A DNA stretch of 42,044 bases from Rhodospirillaceae bacterium. GTDB taxonomy: Bacteria > Pseudomonadota > Alphaproteobacteria > Puniceispirillales > Puniceispirillaceae. The translations under genes and the position numbers were made by a program. Shown in pieces: positions 26,855 to 35,234 of this stretch. Positions within the stretch are counted from its first letter, which is position 1. Every line of letters begins with the position of its first letter. The notes below the pieces were generated by a model, which saw only the letters and a program-made list of their open reading frames with translations, made no database searches and was not told where the DNA came from. Location of the stretch: NCBI GenBank assembly GCA_011522725.1, contig WTIL01000069.1, forward strand, positions 1 through 42,044, read 5' to 3'.

Positions 26855-28029
26855 CTGTCGATCTCACCAAAAACAATGTCGAGCGACCCGATAATGGCAA
26901 CCGAGTCGGCCAGCATGTGGCCACGCGACAGGTAGTCGACGGCAGCCATGAAATAGAACCCCGGAGCGCGGATCTTGCAGCGGTACGGCTTGTTGGAGCC
27001 GTCAGCGACCAGATAGACGCCGAATTCGCCCTTCGGCGCCTCGACCGCGGTGTAGCTCTCGCCCTCGGGAACGTGAAAGCCCTCTGTGTAGAGCTTGAAG
27101 TGATGGATCAGCGCTTCCATCGAATGCTTCATGTCGCCCCGCTTCGGCGGGGTGACCTTGTTGTTTTCCGCGAGCACCGGGCCGTCCGGCATGTTGTCGA
27201 TGCACTGGCGGATGATCCGCAGCGACTGGCGCATTTCCTCGACCCGCACCAGATAGCGGGCGTAGCAGTCGCCTGTCTTGCCGACCGGAACGTCGAACTC
27301 CATCTCGGCATAGGCATCGTAGGGCTGCGCCTTGCGAAGGTCCCAGGCCACGCCGCTGCCGCGAAGGCAGGGACCGGTGATGCCGAGGTCGAGCGCCGCC
27401 TCTTCGGTGATCACGCCGATATCGACGGTACGCTGCTTGAAAATCCGGTTGTCGGTCAGCAGCGTTTCAAGATCGTTGATGAAGGCGGGAAATTCATTCG
27501 CCCAGTCGCCGATTTCGTCGAGCAGGCCGTCGGGAAGGTCCTGATGGACGCCGCCCGGGCGGAAATAGGCAGCGTGCAGGCGCGCGCCGCAAGCCCGCTC
27601 ATAGAAGCCCATCAGTTGCTCGCGTTCTTCAAAACCCCACAGGAGCGGGGTCATCGCGCCCACGTCGATGGCAAAGGTGGTCAGGTTCAGAAGGTGGTTC
27701 AGAATGCGGCCGATCTCGCAATAGAGAACACGGATATATTGCGCGCGGCGCGGAACCTCGATGCCAACGGCGCGCTCGATGGCCAGTGCCCAAGCATGCT
27801 CCTGGTTCATCGGCGAGACATAGTCCAGCCTGTCGAAATAGGGCAGCGCCTGAAGATAGGTCTTGTGCTCGATCAGCTTCTCGGTGCCGCGATGCAGCAG
27901 CCCGACATGCGGGTCCGCACGCTCGATCACCTCGCCGTCCATCTCCAGAACAAGGCGAAGAACGCCGTGCGCCGCAGGGTGCTGCGGGCCGAAATTCATC
28001 GTGATGGGTTTGATCTGCATCTCAGCCAT
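26851..28029 (-). CDS. nuoD: NADH-quinone oxidoreductase subunit D
   Basis: The 392-residue 49-kDa-type subunit is related to hydrogenase large subunits and forms most of the quinone pocket with NuoB. Landmarks are [23 protein letters not shown] at the start, [36 protein letters not shown] and a C-terminal FGEIDR. ATG 28029 is chosen because GGAG lies six bases upstream and the family begins here; the frame runs a further 12 codons upstream into nuoC. It is separate from nuoC, not fused as in E. coli. Confidence 0.98.
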   Translation of the reverse strand: MAEMQIKPITMNFGPQHPAAHGVLRLVLEMDGEVIERADPHVGLLHRGTEKLIEHKTYLQALPYFDRLDYVSPMNQEHAWALAIERAVGIEVPRRAQYIRVLYCEIGRILNHLLNLTTFAIDVGAMTPLLWGFEEREQLMGFYERACGARLHAAYFRPGGVHQDLPDGLLDEIGDWANEFPAFINDLETLLTDNRIFKQRTVDIGVITEEAALDLGITGPCLRGSGVAWDLRKAQPYDAYAEMEFDVPVGKTGDCYARYLVRVEEMRQSLRIIRQCIDNMPDGPVLAENNKVTPPKRGDMKHSMEALIHHFKLYTEGFHVPEGESYTAVEAPKGEFGVYLVADGSNKPYRCKIRAPGFYFMAAVDYLSRGHMLADSVAIIGSLDIVFGEIDR

Positions 28030-28039
28030 GATCTGCTCC

Positions 28040-28690
28040 TCACCCTTCCTTGCCGGCTTTTTCATCGCCGGGGATCTGCGCCTGCATGCCTTCCCACGGG
28101 CTCAGGAAGTCGAAATCGCGGAATTCCTGGACCAGCGATACCGGCTCGTTGACGACACGGCGCAGCGTGTCGTCATAGCGGACCTCGACATGACCGGTCA
28201 GCGGGAAATCCTTGCGAAGCGGATGCCCTTCAAAGCCGTAATCCGTCAGCAGGCGGCGCAGGTCGGGGTGGCCGGCGAAGAAGATGCCGAACATGTCCCA
28301 TACCTCGCGCTCGGCCCAGTTGGCGGCACTATAGACTGTCGTCGCCGAGGGAACGGCCTGCCCCTCGCCCACGGCGGCCAGAAGGCGAAGCCGCATGTTG
28401 TTGCGCATCGACAGCAGCTGATAGACCAGTTCGAACCGCTCCGGACGCTCGGGATAGTCGACGGCGGTCAGATCGGACAGCTGGTTGAAGGCGGCATATT
28501 TGTCATCGCGAAGCGCGGCCAACACCTGCTGGATCGAGGATGCCGGAATACGAAGCACGATCTGGTCCTGCACGACAGCGGCGTCCTGCAGGTCGGCGTC
28601 GAGAAGTTTGCGAAGATGCTCGATCATCGTTGTCTGCGCAGACACCTCTTGCGCGGCGGTCTGGTTGTCGGGAGTGACGTTGTCGGTCAT
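28040..28690 (-). CDS. nuoC: NADH-quinone oxidoreductase subunit C
   Basis: A 216-residue peripheral-arm (30-kDa-type) subunit that stabilises the NuoB/D/I region. The signature block is [21 protein letters not shown], followed by [23 protein letters not shown], the core of PROSITE-type 30-kDa motifs. The N-terminus (about 25 residues) is variable. ATG 28690 has AGGA eight bases upstream. A 110-bp gap without obvious features separates it from nuoB, the widest gap in the operon. Confidence 0.97.
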   Translation of the reverse strand: MTDNVTPDNQTAAQEVSAQTTMIEHLRKLLDADLQDAAVVQDQIVLRIPASSIQQVLAALRDDKYAAFNQLSDLTAVDYPERPERFELVYQLLSMRNNMRLRLLAAVGEGQAVPSATTVYSAANWAEREVWDMFGIFFAGHPDLRRLLTDYGFEGHPLRKDFPLTGHVEVRYDDTLRRVVNEPVSLVQEFRDFDFLSPWEGMQAQIPGDEKAGKEG

Positions 28691-28800
28691 TCAACAGTTC
28701 CTATGGCCACCTGAAGCGGTGCGGGCATGGTGCCTGACATTGATCTCACAGGAATGCGACGCCTGACACCGTGGCGCTGTTCCCCACATTTCTGTCCCGA

Positions 28801-29349
28801 TCAGCCGCGCGCGATGGTCGCGGTACGCCTGATCTTCTTCTGAAGCTGCAGCAATCCGTAGATCAGTGCTTCGGCTGTCGGCGGGCAACCCGGCACATAG
28901 ACATCAACCGGCACAATCCGGTCACATCCACGAACGACAGCATAGGAGTAATGGTAGTAGCCCCCGCCATTGGCACATGATCCCATCGACAGGACCCAGC
29001 GTGGCTCGGGCATCTGGTCATAAACCCGGCGGAGCGCCGGGGCCATCTTGTTGGTCAGCGTGCCGGCAACGATCATGACATCCGACTGGCGCGGGCTGGG
29101 ACGGAACAGCATGCCGTACCGGTCCATGTCGTAGCGGCTGGCGGCCGAATGCATCATCTCGACAGCGCAACAGGCGAGGCCGAAGGTCATCGGCCAGAGC
29201 GAACCGGAGCGCGCCCAGTTGAACAGCTTGTCGGCGCTGGCGATCACAAACCCTCGATTGGTGATCTCGTCACCCACCGCTTTCAGGATCGCGTCCTGCT
29301 CAGGACCCGGGCCGATCGGCGCGGCCGTGCGGGGATCGATTACTCCCAT
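28801..29349 (-). CDS. nuoB: NADH-quinone oxidoreductase subunit B
   Basis: A 182-residue subunit that holds cluster N2, the last electron carrier before quinone. The ligands are the vicinal Cys60-Cys61 ([11 protein letters not shown]), Cys125 (MGSCANGGG) and Cys155 (VPGCPP). ATG 29349 is used because GGGAG lies seven bases upstream; it overlaps the end of nuoA by ten bases (ATGGGAGTAA). Seven further in-frame codons upstream do not belong to the family. The polar first 25 residues are variable, as usual. Confidence 0.98.
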   Translation of the reverse strand: MGVIDPRTAAPIGPGPEQDAILKAVGDEITNRGFVIASADKLFNWARSGSLWPMTFGLACCAVEMMHSAASRYDMDRYGMLFRPSPRQSDVMIVAGTLTNKMAPALRRVYDQMPEPRWVLSMGSCANGGGYYHYSYAVVRGCDRIVPVDVYVPGCPPTAEALIYGLLQLQKKIRRTATIARG

Positions 29350-29705
29350 TCCAGCGCTCCCTTCTTCCATTCATAGATGAAACCGACTGTCAGTACGGCG
29401 AGGAACAGCATCATCGACCAGAAGCCGAACACCCCGATCCCACCGAGCGAGACCGCCCACGGAAAGAGGAAGGCGACCTCGAGGTCGAAAATGATGAAGA
29501 GGATCGCGACAAGATAAAACCGCACATCGAACTGTCGGCGCGAATCATCAAATGCGTCAAAGCCGCATTCGTAAGCTGCCATCTTTTCGTCGTCGGGCCG
29601 CTGGTTGCCCAGAAGCAGAGACGCGCTCACCATCGCTATGGCGAGGCCCACGGCGATCGCAAAGAAAACCGCAATCGGAAAATATTCAGACAGAAGCTCA
29701 GGCAC
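29340..29705 (-). CDS. nuoA: NADH-quinone oxidoreductase subunit A
   Basis: A 121-residue, three-helix membrane subunit and first gene of the complex I operon. It has [39 protein letters not shown], the loop carrying the conserved cysteine and acidic residues next to the quinone site. The start is called as GTG at 29705, not the ATG at 29735. A strong GGAG lies six bases before the GTG, and the result matches the usual family length. In contrast the ATG has only weak CAGG close by and its first ten codons contain the ribosome-binding sequence itself. Confidence 0.95.
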   Translation of the reverse strand: MPELLSEYFPIAVFFAIAVGLAIAMVSASLLLGNQRPDDEKMAAYECGFDAFDDSRRQFDVRFYLVAILFIIFDLEVAFLFPWAVSLGGIGVFGFWSMMLFLAVLTVGFIYEWKKGALEWE

Positions 29706-29738
29706 CAGGTTCTCCGCTCCCTCCAAGAAAACCATCGC

Positions 29739-29751
29739 CTGAATAATTCAG
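29739..29751. promoter_or_regulatory. Palindrome upstream of nuoA
   Basis: CTGAAT-A-ATTCAG, six-base arms around one base, lies 34 bp upstream of the nuoA GTG, where a repressor or activator site could sit. TTGGCT/TTGCTT hexamers lie upstream, but no good -10 accompanies them. Its regulatory role is only suggested by symmetry and position. Confidence 0.3.
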
Positions 29752-29797
29752 AGAGGGGCCAAAAGCAAGCCAAACCGGATGATTCTGCGGTGATAAA

Positions 29798-29826
29798 TTG
29801 CCGCGACAGCCTGCATATTGCGGCAA
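29798..29826 (-). terminator. Possible weak terminator after the MBL lipoprotein gene
   Basis: On the minus strand TTGCCGC (plus 29820-29826) pairs with GCGGCAA (plus 29798-29804) across a 15-base loop, followed by TTTATC. It lies 11 bp past the stop of the metallo-beta-lactamase-fold gene. The loop is long and the T run short, so partial read-through into nuoA is possible. Confidence 0.35.
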
Positions 29827-29836
29827 CTGGCCGACA

Positions 29837-30886
29837 TTACAAATCCCAGCGCTCGCCATGGGTAAGGGCACGGAACCGGTCAACGGGAATTCCGGCCTCC
29901 TGCAGCGCCGCGCGAAGGCGCTGCGGCGGTTCTGCGAGCGGCTCCAGCGTGAGCTTGAATGTCCCCCAGTGAACCCCGATCGCCTGCCCGGCGCCAAGGT
30001 CCTGAAAGATCCGAACCGCCTCTTCCGGGTTGCAATGCGATTCGCGCATGAATTCGCGCGGTTCATAGGCCCCGATGGGGATGGCGGCGAAGTCCGGCGC
30101 GCCAAGGCGCTCCCGCGTCTCGGTGAAATCGGCACTGTAGCCGGTGTCGCCGGCGAAATAGAATTGATAGCCATCCTCGAATCGGAACATGAACCCGGCC
30201 CACAGCGTCTTGTTCCGGTCGAATGGCGAGCGCGATGCCCAGTGCCGCACGGGTGTCGCGGTGATGGTTGTGCCGTCCCGCTCTGTGTTCTGCCACCAGT
30301 CGATTTCCGTCACATCCGTAAATCCGGCACGGCGCAGATAACGCGCCAGCCCCAGCGGCACGACAACCCTGATATCCGGCTGCAGCGCCGCCAGACGCTT
30401 CAGGCCCGGAAGATCGAGATGGTCATAATGCGCATGCGAGACGATGAGGATATCGACTTTCGGCAGGGTATCGGCGGTGTAGGCCGGCGGCACCACACGT
30501 TTCGGGCCACTGAAAGCGAAAGGCGACGCGCGGTCCGAGAACACCGGGTCGGTCAGCACGCTGACGCCGTTATGCCGGAACAGCAGCGAGGCATGCCCGA
30601 TCCAGGTCACATCCCGGCCATCCATATCGGCAGGCGGCACCTTCGTCGGATCAATCAGCGGCATTCCGTTCTTTTCGGCAGGATCGTCCTCGCGGGTCAG
30701 GAAGGCACCGGCAAGGCCGAGAACGTCGAACAACCCCTTGTCGTTGCGATAGCCTGCCGGATGCTCGAACCGGTTTCTGGATTCGTCATATTGCGGAGAA
30801 TCGGTGTAGGGCTTCATGGAACTGCATCCTGCCAGAAAAAGTCCGGAGAAAAGCAACGGGACAAGGAAACGCGTGAAGGTCGGCAT
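29837..30886 (-). CDS. Metallo-beta-lactamase-fold lipoprotein, NAPE-PLD/UlaG-like hydrolase
   Basis: A 349-residue exported protein. The N-terminus has a charged start, a hydrophobic stretch and lipobox LAGC with the lipidated Cys21, so it is probably attached to a membrane facing the periplasm. The mature part is a metallo-beta-lactamase fold: TWIGHASLLFRHNGVSVLTD, GPKRVVPP, and HxHxDH at 151-156 (SHAHYDHLD). FAGDTGYS follows, and late histidines occur in a VHWGTF motif. The opening strand plus DPVFSDRASPF resembles bacterial N-acylphosphatidylethanolamine phospholipase D-like proteins. The substrate is unknown. ATG 30886 is chosen because it places the signal peptide at the N-terminus. It lies upstream of, and in line with, nuoA. 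Confidence 0.85.
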   Translation of the reverse strand: MPTFTRFLVPLLFSGLFLAGCSSMKPYTDSPQYDESRNRFEHPAGYRNDKGLFDVLGLAGAFLTREDDPAEKNGMPLIDPTKVPPADMDGRDVTWIGHASLLFRHNGVSVLTDPVFSDRASPFAFSGPKRVVPPAYTADTLPKVDILIVSHAHYDHLDLPGLKRLAALQPDIRVVVPLGLARYLRRAGFTDVTEIDWWQNTERDGTTITATPVRHWASRSPFDRNKTLWAGFMFRFEDGYQFYFAGDTGYSADFTETRERLGAPDFAAIPIGAYEPREFMRESHCNPEEAVRIFQDLGAGQAIGVHWGTFKLTLEPLAEPPQRLRAALQEAGIPVDRFRALTHGERWDL

Positions 30887-31084
30887 ATGGCAAATCCCGG
30901 GATTGGCTGAAGACAACGCCGCGGGCGCTGCGAATTTCGTGCGAGGCATATCCCCTCGGCACGCGAAAGGCAACGAGCGCATGAAATGGCGTGGACTTTT
31001 CGCCGTATTCTGCGATTAGTGACAACACAAATGCTCGTGAGACACCGCCTGCGTCATTTCGAGGGCGCGGCACGGAGACAGTGA

Positions 31085-31969
31085 ATGACACGTAACAGGG
31101 CAATGCTGCTGATCGTCACCGGCGCGAGCTTCATGAGCTTCGTCGGATTGCTCATGCGGCTGCTCGAGACGACGGACGGCATGCTGATCCTGTTCTACCG
31201 GTCGATCACCCTGGCCGGCATGGTAGGGCTCGTGGCCTGCCTTCGCCGCCGCCAGTCGCCCGCCGCCTTTCTCCGGTCGCTCGACCGTACGGACATGATG
31301 ATGGGCGCGGCGCTTGCGATCGCTTTTACCAGCTATGTCTACGCCATGCTGATGACGTCGGTTGCCTCGACATTGCTGCTGCTGACGCTGTCACCCTTTT
31401 TCGCTGCCGTTCTGGGCTGGGTCTGGATCGGCGAGAAGCCGCACCGCATGACATGGCCGGCAATGGGCGCGGCGCTTGTCGGTGTCGCGCTGATGATTGG
31501 CGACGGCCTCGCCTATGGCCGCACAGCGGGCAACATCGTGGCGCTGGTGTCGTCCCTCACCTTTGCGATCATGCTGGTGCTGGCGCGCCGCAGCGGCAAG
31601 AGCGATGTTCTTGGCGGCACCTTCCTCGGCGGGGCGGGCTGCGTTCTGCTTGGTGCCTTCGCCAGCCTGTCATTCGGCAATGGTCTCGGCATCTCGACCC
31701 ATGACCTGATGCTGACGCTGTTCATGGGCGCATTCACCATCGGCATCGGCATCGCGCTGGTTACCTGGGGCACAGGATATGTGCCGGCGGCGGAGGTCAG
31801 CCTGCTGGTGCTGACCGAAAGCGTGCTCGGGCCGATCTGGCCCTGGATCATTCTGGGACAGGCCATGACCTTGACCGAAATCGGCGGCGGCGTCATCGTG
31901 CTCGGCGCGGTTGCGGCATTGGCACTTGCCAGCCGCGAGCCGGGCAAGCCGGCCGCCGTCAAGGGCTAA
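31085..31969 (+). CDS. EamA/DMT-family permease
   Basis: A 294-residue integral membrane protein with about ten predicted helices arranged as two EamA repeats (roughly 5-140 and 150-285), the drug/metabolite transporter architecture. YRSITLAGMVGLVACLRR in the first half and VSLLVLTESVLGPIWPWIILG in the second are typical EamA segments. The substrate cannot be read from sequence. GGAG lies seven bases before the ATG. It is divergent from the MBL lipoprotein and followed 32 bp later by a DUF3429 gene on the same strand, with which it probably forms a two-gene operon. Confidence 0.9.
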   Translation: MTRNRAMLLIVTGASFMSFVGLLMRLLETTDGMLILFYRSITLAGMVGLVACLRRRQSPAAFLRSLDRTDMMMGAALAIAFTSYVYAMLMTSVASTLLLLTLSPFFAAVLGWVWIGEKPHRMTWPAMGAALVGVALMIGDGLAYGRTAGNIVALVSSLTFAIMLVLARRSGKSDVLGGTFLGGAGCVLLGAFASLSFGNGLGISTHDLMLTLFMGAFTIGIGIALVTWGTGYVPAAEVSLLVLTESVLGPIWPWIILGQAMTLTEIGGGVIVLGAVAALALASREPGKPAAVKG

Positions 31970-32001
31970 CCGGCAGAGATTGAGGGACACGGCTCAGGCA
32001 G

Positions 32002-32460
32002 ATGAACGACAGTCAGGACAGCATACCGCCACTTGCCATGCTGATGGGTTGCGGCGGTCTCGTTCCCTTTTTCCTGTGTGCCGGCGCGGCGCACAGCGGC
32101 GTGGCGCTGTGGTCGGGGATCGCGCTTGTCATCTGCGGCATATACGGCGCCGTGATCCTGAGTTTCATCGGCGCGGTCCATTGGGGCCTTGCCCTTCACG
32201 GTGACCGCAGCCCCCTATGGTTTGTCTGGTCGGTGGTGCCGGCCCTTTATGCCTGGCAACCGGTGGTCTTTCTCGACACACGCATGGCATTGCTGGCGCT
32301 GGTGCCGGGGTTTCTGGTGAGCTGGAGCGTCGATCGCCGCGCCACGGCCGCGGGACTGCTTCCGGCCTGGTATATGCGGCTTCGCCATATGCTGACATTG
32401 GGGGCCACGCTGGCGCTGGCTGCCGGATCTCTGGCGCCATCGCCCTATTTCCACGGCTAG
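32002..32460 (+). CDS. DUF3429 family membrane protein
   Basis: A 152-residue protein with about four to five hydrophobic helices. YGAVILSFIGAVHWGLAL near residues 49-66 and a C-terminal PAWYMRLRHMLT segment are hallmarks of DUF3429, the family that includes mitochondrial TMEM69. Function is unknown. It lies 32 bp after the DMT permease and converges with the next DMT gene, leaving 24 bp between stops. An AGG just before the ATG is close; a better start was not found. Confidence 0.82.
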   Translation: MNDSQDSIPPLAMLMGCGGLVPFFLCAGAAHSGVALWSGIALVICGIYGAVILSFIGAVHWGLALHGDRSPLWFVWSVVPALYAWQPVVFLDTRMALLALVPGFLVSWSVDRRATAAGLLPAWYMRLRHMLTLGATLALAAGSLAPSPYFHG

Positions 32461-32484
32461 CCTTCCGGTTCCGGACCGCTGCGT

Positions 32485-33354
32485 TCAGTCGCGGGCGCGG
32501 ATCATCATCACATTGCCTGCCATCACCAGCGCCAGTCCGACAAATGACAGCGGCGCCCAGACATAGCCCTCGAAGATCGTCGAGATCAGCAGCGCGATGA
32601 CCGGAAAAATCACCGTCGCATAGCCGGCACGTCCCGGCCCGATCCGTCCGATCAGGGTCAAATAGCTGGCAAATGCCAGCACCGAGGAAATGCTGACGAG
32701 CCAGATGAGGCTGCCGATATAGGTCACGCTCGGATCAATGGTGAATTCGTGACCGCGAATGAGCGAAACAATCACCATGAACGCCGTTCCATAGACCATG
32801 CCCCAGCTTGTCGAGGCGAGGACATGGACATTGCGCTTCTGGCTTGCCGCCGACATCAGGTTGCCGATGCAGAAGCTGAGCGTGCCCAGCCCGCCAAGAA
32901 GCAGAGCAAGCCCGACCGTCGGCGACAGCTGCAATTCAGGCAGAAAAATCAGGCCGACCCCGGCAAGGCCTGTGGCCGCCGCGCCGAGCTGCAGAACAGG
33001 TGGCGGCCGGCGGGAGATCACCGCCACCATCAGCACATTGACCAGCGATGCGGTTGACAGAATGACGGCCAGCAGACCCGAGGCGGCATAAAGGCTGGCG
33101 TTGTAATAGAGCGCGAAATTGGTCGAGAAGAGCACGATCCCGAGCATGGCGAAGCGGATATGCTCTGCCCGGCCATAGCGAAGCGGCACCCTGAACCAGG
33201 CGGTGATGGCGAACATCAGCACCGCTGCGGCGGTAAAGCGCCAGACGAGCGACACCTCGGCCTCGACAACACCCATCTGGAGCGACAACGGATACCAGCT
33301 TGTCGACCAGGCAAAGACGACGCCGGCATAGAGAAGATAATCGAACGGGCGCAT
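32485..33354 (-). CDS. EamA/DMT-family permease, last gene of the Lin0512-cupin operon
   Basis: A 289-residue ten-helix permease of two EamA repeats, beginning YLLYAGVVFAWSTSWYPL. SLVWRFTAAAVLMFAITAWF and GPGRAGYATVIFPVIALLIS are typical conserved segments. It starts only 12 bp after the stop of the VOC-bicupin gene on the same strand, so it is most likely co-transcribed with the Lin0512 pair and cupin. It may export or import the metabolite that module handles. No substrate can be assigned. It is not closely similar by eye to the other two DMT permeases in the window. Confidence 0.9.
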   Translation of the reverse strand: MRPFDYLLYAGVVFAWSTSWYPLSLQMGVVEAEVSLVWRFTAAAVLMFAITAWFRVPLRYGRAEHIRFAMLGIVLFSTNFALYYNASLYAASGLLAVILSTASLVNVLMVAVISRRPPPVLQLGAAATGLAGVGLIFLPELQLSPTVGLALLLGGLGTLSFCIGNLMSAASQKRNVHVLASTSWGMVYGTAFMVIVSLIRGHEFTIDPSVTYIGSLIWLVSISSVLAFASYLTLIGRIGPGRAGYATVIFPVIALLISTIFEGYVWAPLSFVGLALVMAGNVMMIRARD

Positions 33355-33366
33355 CAGGGCGGGCCG

Positions 33367-34482
33367 TCAGCCGGCGATGGTCGTGGTGAAGGCGGATGGC
33401 AGCGCGACCTCGATCAGTTCCAGGTCATCGCTACAGCCATGAAATTTCGCCGGCCGGCCCGGCGGGATGACAAAAGCATCACCCGCCGTCAGTTCGTAAT
33501 CCGGCTCGCCTTCGACAGACAGGGTCATGGTGCCCTGCTTTACCAGATGAAACAGGATATCGCAGTCATGCACGGCCGTAACCGCCTCGCCGCCCCGCCA
33601 TTTCGCCACTTCGACGCTGGCAACGCCGTTTGTGCCGGCAGCAATGCCGGTGTCGCGCGCAACAAACCCGGGAATGCGCCAGGCACCCCATTCGGCCTCT
33701 GATTCGCGGTGATGGACGAAACGCTGTCCCTGGAACCGGCGATCCGGATTGGCCGGGCCGTTCGGCAGCTCCATCTCGTGGTCGATGGTGGTCACATGCT
33801 CGGCCGGGACGCCTATTTCCAGAACCTCGATATTGTCCGAGGCAAACAGCACCCGGTGGCGTATTTCCGGCGGCTGGATCACGCAGTCGCCGGCGTGAAG
33901 CCTGAATTCCGGACCCTGATCCTCATAGACGAGGTCCACCCACCCGGCGAGACAGAAGATCAGCTGAAACCCGACCGTATGGTAATGCACCATGTCGGGC
34001 ACCGGCCCGCCGTCGGGAATGCGGATATGGCTGGCGATGATCGAGCCGCCAAGCCTGTCGGGGATCAGATCGCGGTAATGCATGCCGGCCCGGCCGATGA
34101 CCCATGGCGCCTGGTCGGCAAGCCGGCGGACGATGTAGTTATGCCGGGTCGGCGGGGTGACCATCTCCGGATCACGCCTGTCAATCTCGACCCGCATGCC
34201 GTTCGGGGCGACAAGCTCGCTCTCGCCATCGGCAACCAGCGACGGATCCTCGACCAGAAGGCGGAGTGACGGAACCGGCACATCGCTGCCGAGCCCCGAA
34301 TCAAGCCTGACCCGCACGCCATGGCCTGAAAGCACCGCCACGGTCGGGTCGTCTGCCGGGAAAATCTGGTCCAGCCGGAAGCCGAGCCGTTTGGTGAAGA
34401 ACGGCATGTCCTCGCGAATGCCGACGGAGGGAACGAGGATTTCCGCCCGCGCCTCGGCGAGAGGATTGTCGAGACTATCCAT
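33367..34482 (-). CDS. VOC-like plus double-cupin protein of unknown function
   Basis: A 371-residue protein with three small-molecule-binding folds in line. Residues about 13-100 resemble a vicinal-oxygen-chelate (glyoxalase) half-domain (MPFFTKRLGFRLDQIF). About 140-230 is a cupin with His166, His168 and His209 as metal ligands but Gln173 where the consensus has Glu. About 290-365 is a second cupin (GDAFVIPPGRPAKFHG) whose first motif keeps only part of the ligands. It may be a metal-dependent dioxygenase or isomerase, or a non-catalytic binder; I do not know the substrate. ATG 34482 is chosen because it overlaps the upstream Lin0512 stop by eight bases (ATGGATAG). A DMT permease follows 12 bp later. 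Confidence 0.82.
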   Translation of the reverse strand: MDSLDNPLAEARAEILVPSVGIREDMPFFTKRLGFRLDQIFPADDPTVAVLSGHGVRVRLDSGLGSDVPVPSLRLLVEDPSLVADGESELVAPNGMRVEIDRRDPEMVTPPTRHNYIVRRLADQAPWVIGRAGMHYRDLIPDRLGGSIIASHIRIPDGGPVPDMVHYHTVGFQLIFCLAGWVDLVYEDQGPEFRLHAGDCVIQPPEIRHRVLFASDNIEVLEIGVPAEHVTTIDHEMELPNGPANPDRRFQGQRFVHHRESEAEWGAWRIPGFVARDTGIAAGTNGVASVEVAKWRGGEAVTAVHDCDILFHLVKQGTMTLSVEGEPDYELTAGDAFVIPPGRPAKFHGCSDDLELIEVALPSAFTTTIAG

Positions 34483-34846
34483 TCTCTTTCTCGCTGATCT
34501 GCCAGTCACCGGCTTCGACGTCTAGGAATGCCTCGACCGAGGCGGAGGCGATGATGGTCGGCCCGTCCTGCTCGGGATCGGCGATGTTCAGGCCGCCATG
34601 CACGACCTCGACCTGCGGATTGCCACGCGGCAACGACGCCGCGACCGTATCGGCATCAACTTGTGACGGGTCTTGCACACCAATCGTGACCTTTACCAGC
34701 ATGTCGCGGTGGTTCATTCCGCATGACCGGAACAGCGAGATGGAACTGTGGCCGATGGCGTCGCGCACGGCGCGGCATGCCGCCTTGGTATAGTCTCCGC
34801 CATAGAGGTCGGTGCCGATGCCCATTTCAAGGATCAGACGTTTCAT
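34475..34846 (-). CDS. Lin0512-family protein, copy b
   Basis: A 123-residue protein of the Lin0512 family (unknown function). It is clearly paralogous to the gene just upstream: both share an N-terminal strand, a glycine motif, GDYTxAAxRAVxDA, then DMLxxVxIGVQxPxxVD, a LPxGN turn and a GGL strand. The glycine motif is GIGTDLYG here; as I recall the family description (GxGxDxHG), it keeps the Asp but has Tyr for His. The ATG overlaps the stop of copy a by four bases (ATGA), and its own stop lies inside the cupin start. Coupled translation of the two copies suggests a heteromeric complex. Confidence 0.78.
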   Translation of the reverse strand: MKRLILEMGIGTDLYGGDYTKAACRAVRDAIGHSSISLFRSCGMNHRDMLVKVTIGVQDPSQVDADTVAASLPRGNPQVEVVHGGLNIADPEQDGPTIIASASVEAFLDVEAGDWQISEKENG

Positions 34847-35202
34847 GCGCCCTCTCCCTTACGCTCCATGTCGAAGGAAATGACAACGGCGGCATTGGCG
34901 AGAATGGTCACGCCATCGCCGTCCGGCTTCGGCACATCCAGCCCCCCGGCGACCACCTGTACCGTGCCGTTGCCGTAGGGCAGCACAGCCTTGACCTCGC
35001 CCTTGTCGACCTCGTCCGGTTTCTGGACGCCGATCTCGACATCAATCAGCATGTCGGATTTCTCGAAGCCGAACGCCTCGGCGAAACTCACCGAATTGCG
35101 CCAGAGCGCGTCCTGAACCGCGCGCACGGCGGCACGGGTATAGTCGCCCTTGCGAAGCGACGTCCCCATCCCGAGTTCCAGCGCCATTCTTGTCTTTGCC
35201 AT
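34843..35202 (-). CDS. Lin0512-family protein, copy a
   Basis: A 119-residue member of the same unknown-function family as the next gene; the pair looks roughly 40 percent identical by eye. The glycine motif reads GMGTSLRKG, so both the Asp and the His of the family pattern are replaced. The downstream GDYTRAAVRAVQDAL, DMLIDVEIGVQKPDEVD and LPYGN blocks are intact. ATG 35202 has AGGAG nine bases upstream; the open frame extends far further upstream, but that part is antisense-like and overlaps the ArsC-like gene. It follows that gene by 32 bp, probably on one transcript. Confidence 0.78.
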   Translation of the reverse strand: MAKTRMALELGMGTSLRKGDYTRAAVRAVQDALWRNSVSFAEAFGFEKSDMLIDVEIGVQKPDEVDKGEVKAVLPYGNGTVQVVAGGLDVPKPDGDGVTILANAAVVISFDMERKGEGA

Positions 35203-35234
35203 CGGTATCGGCTCCTGAACCTTGCCTTGCCTGT

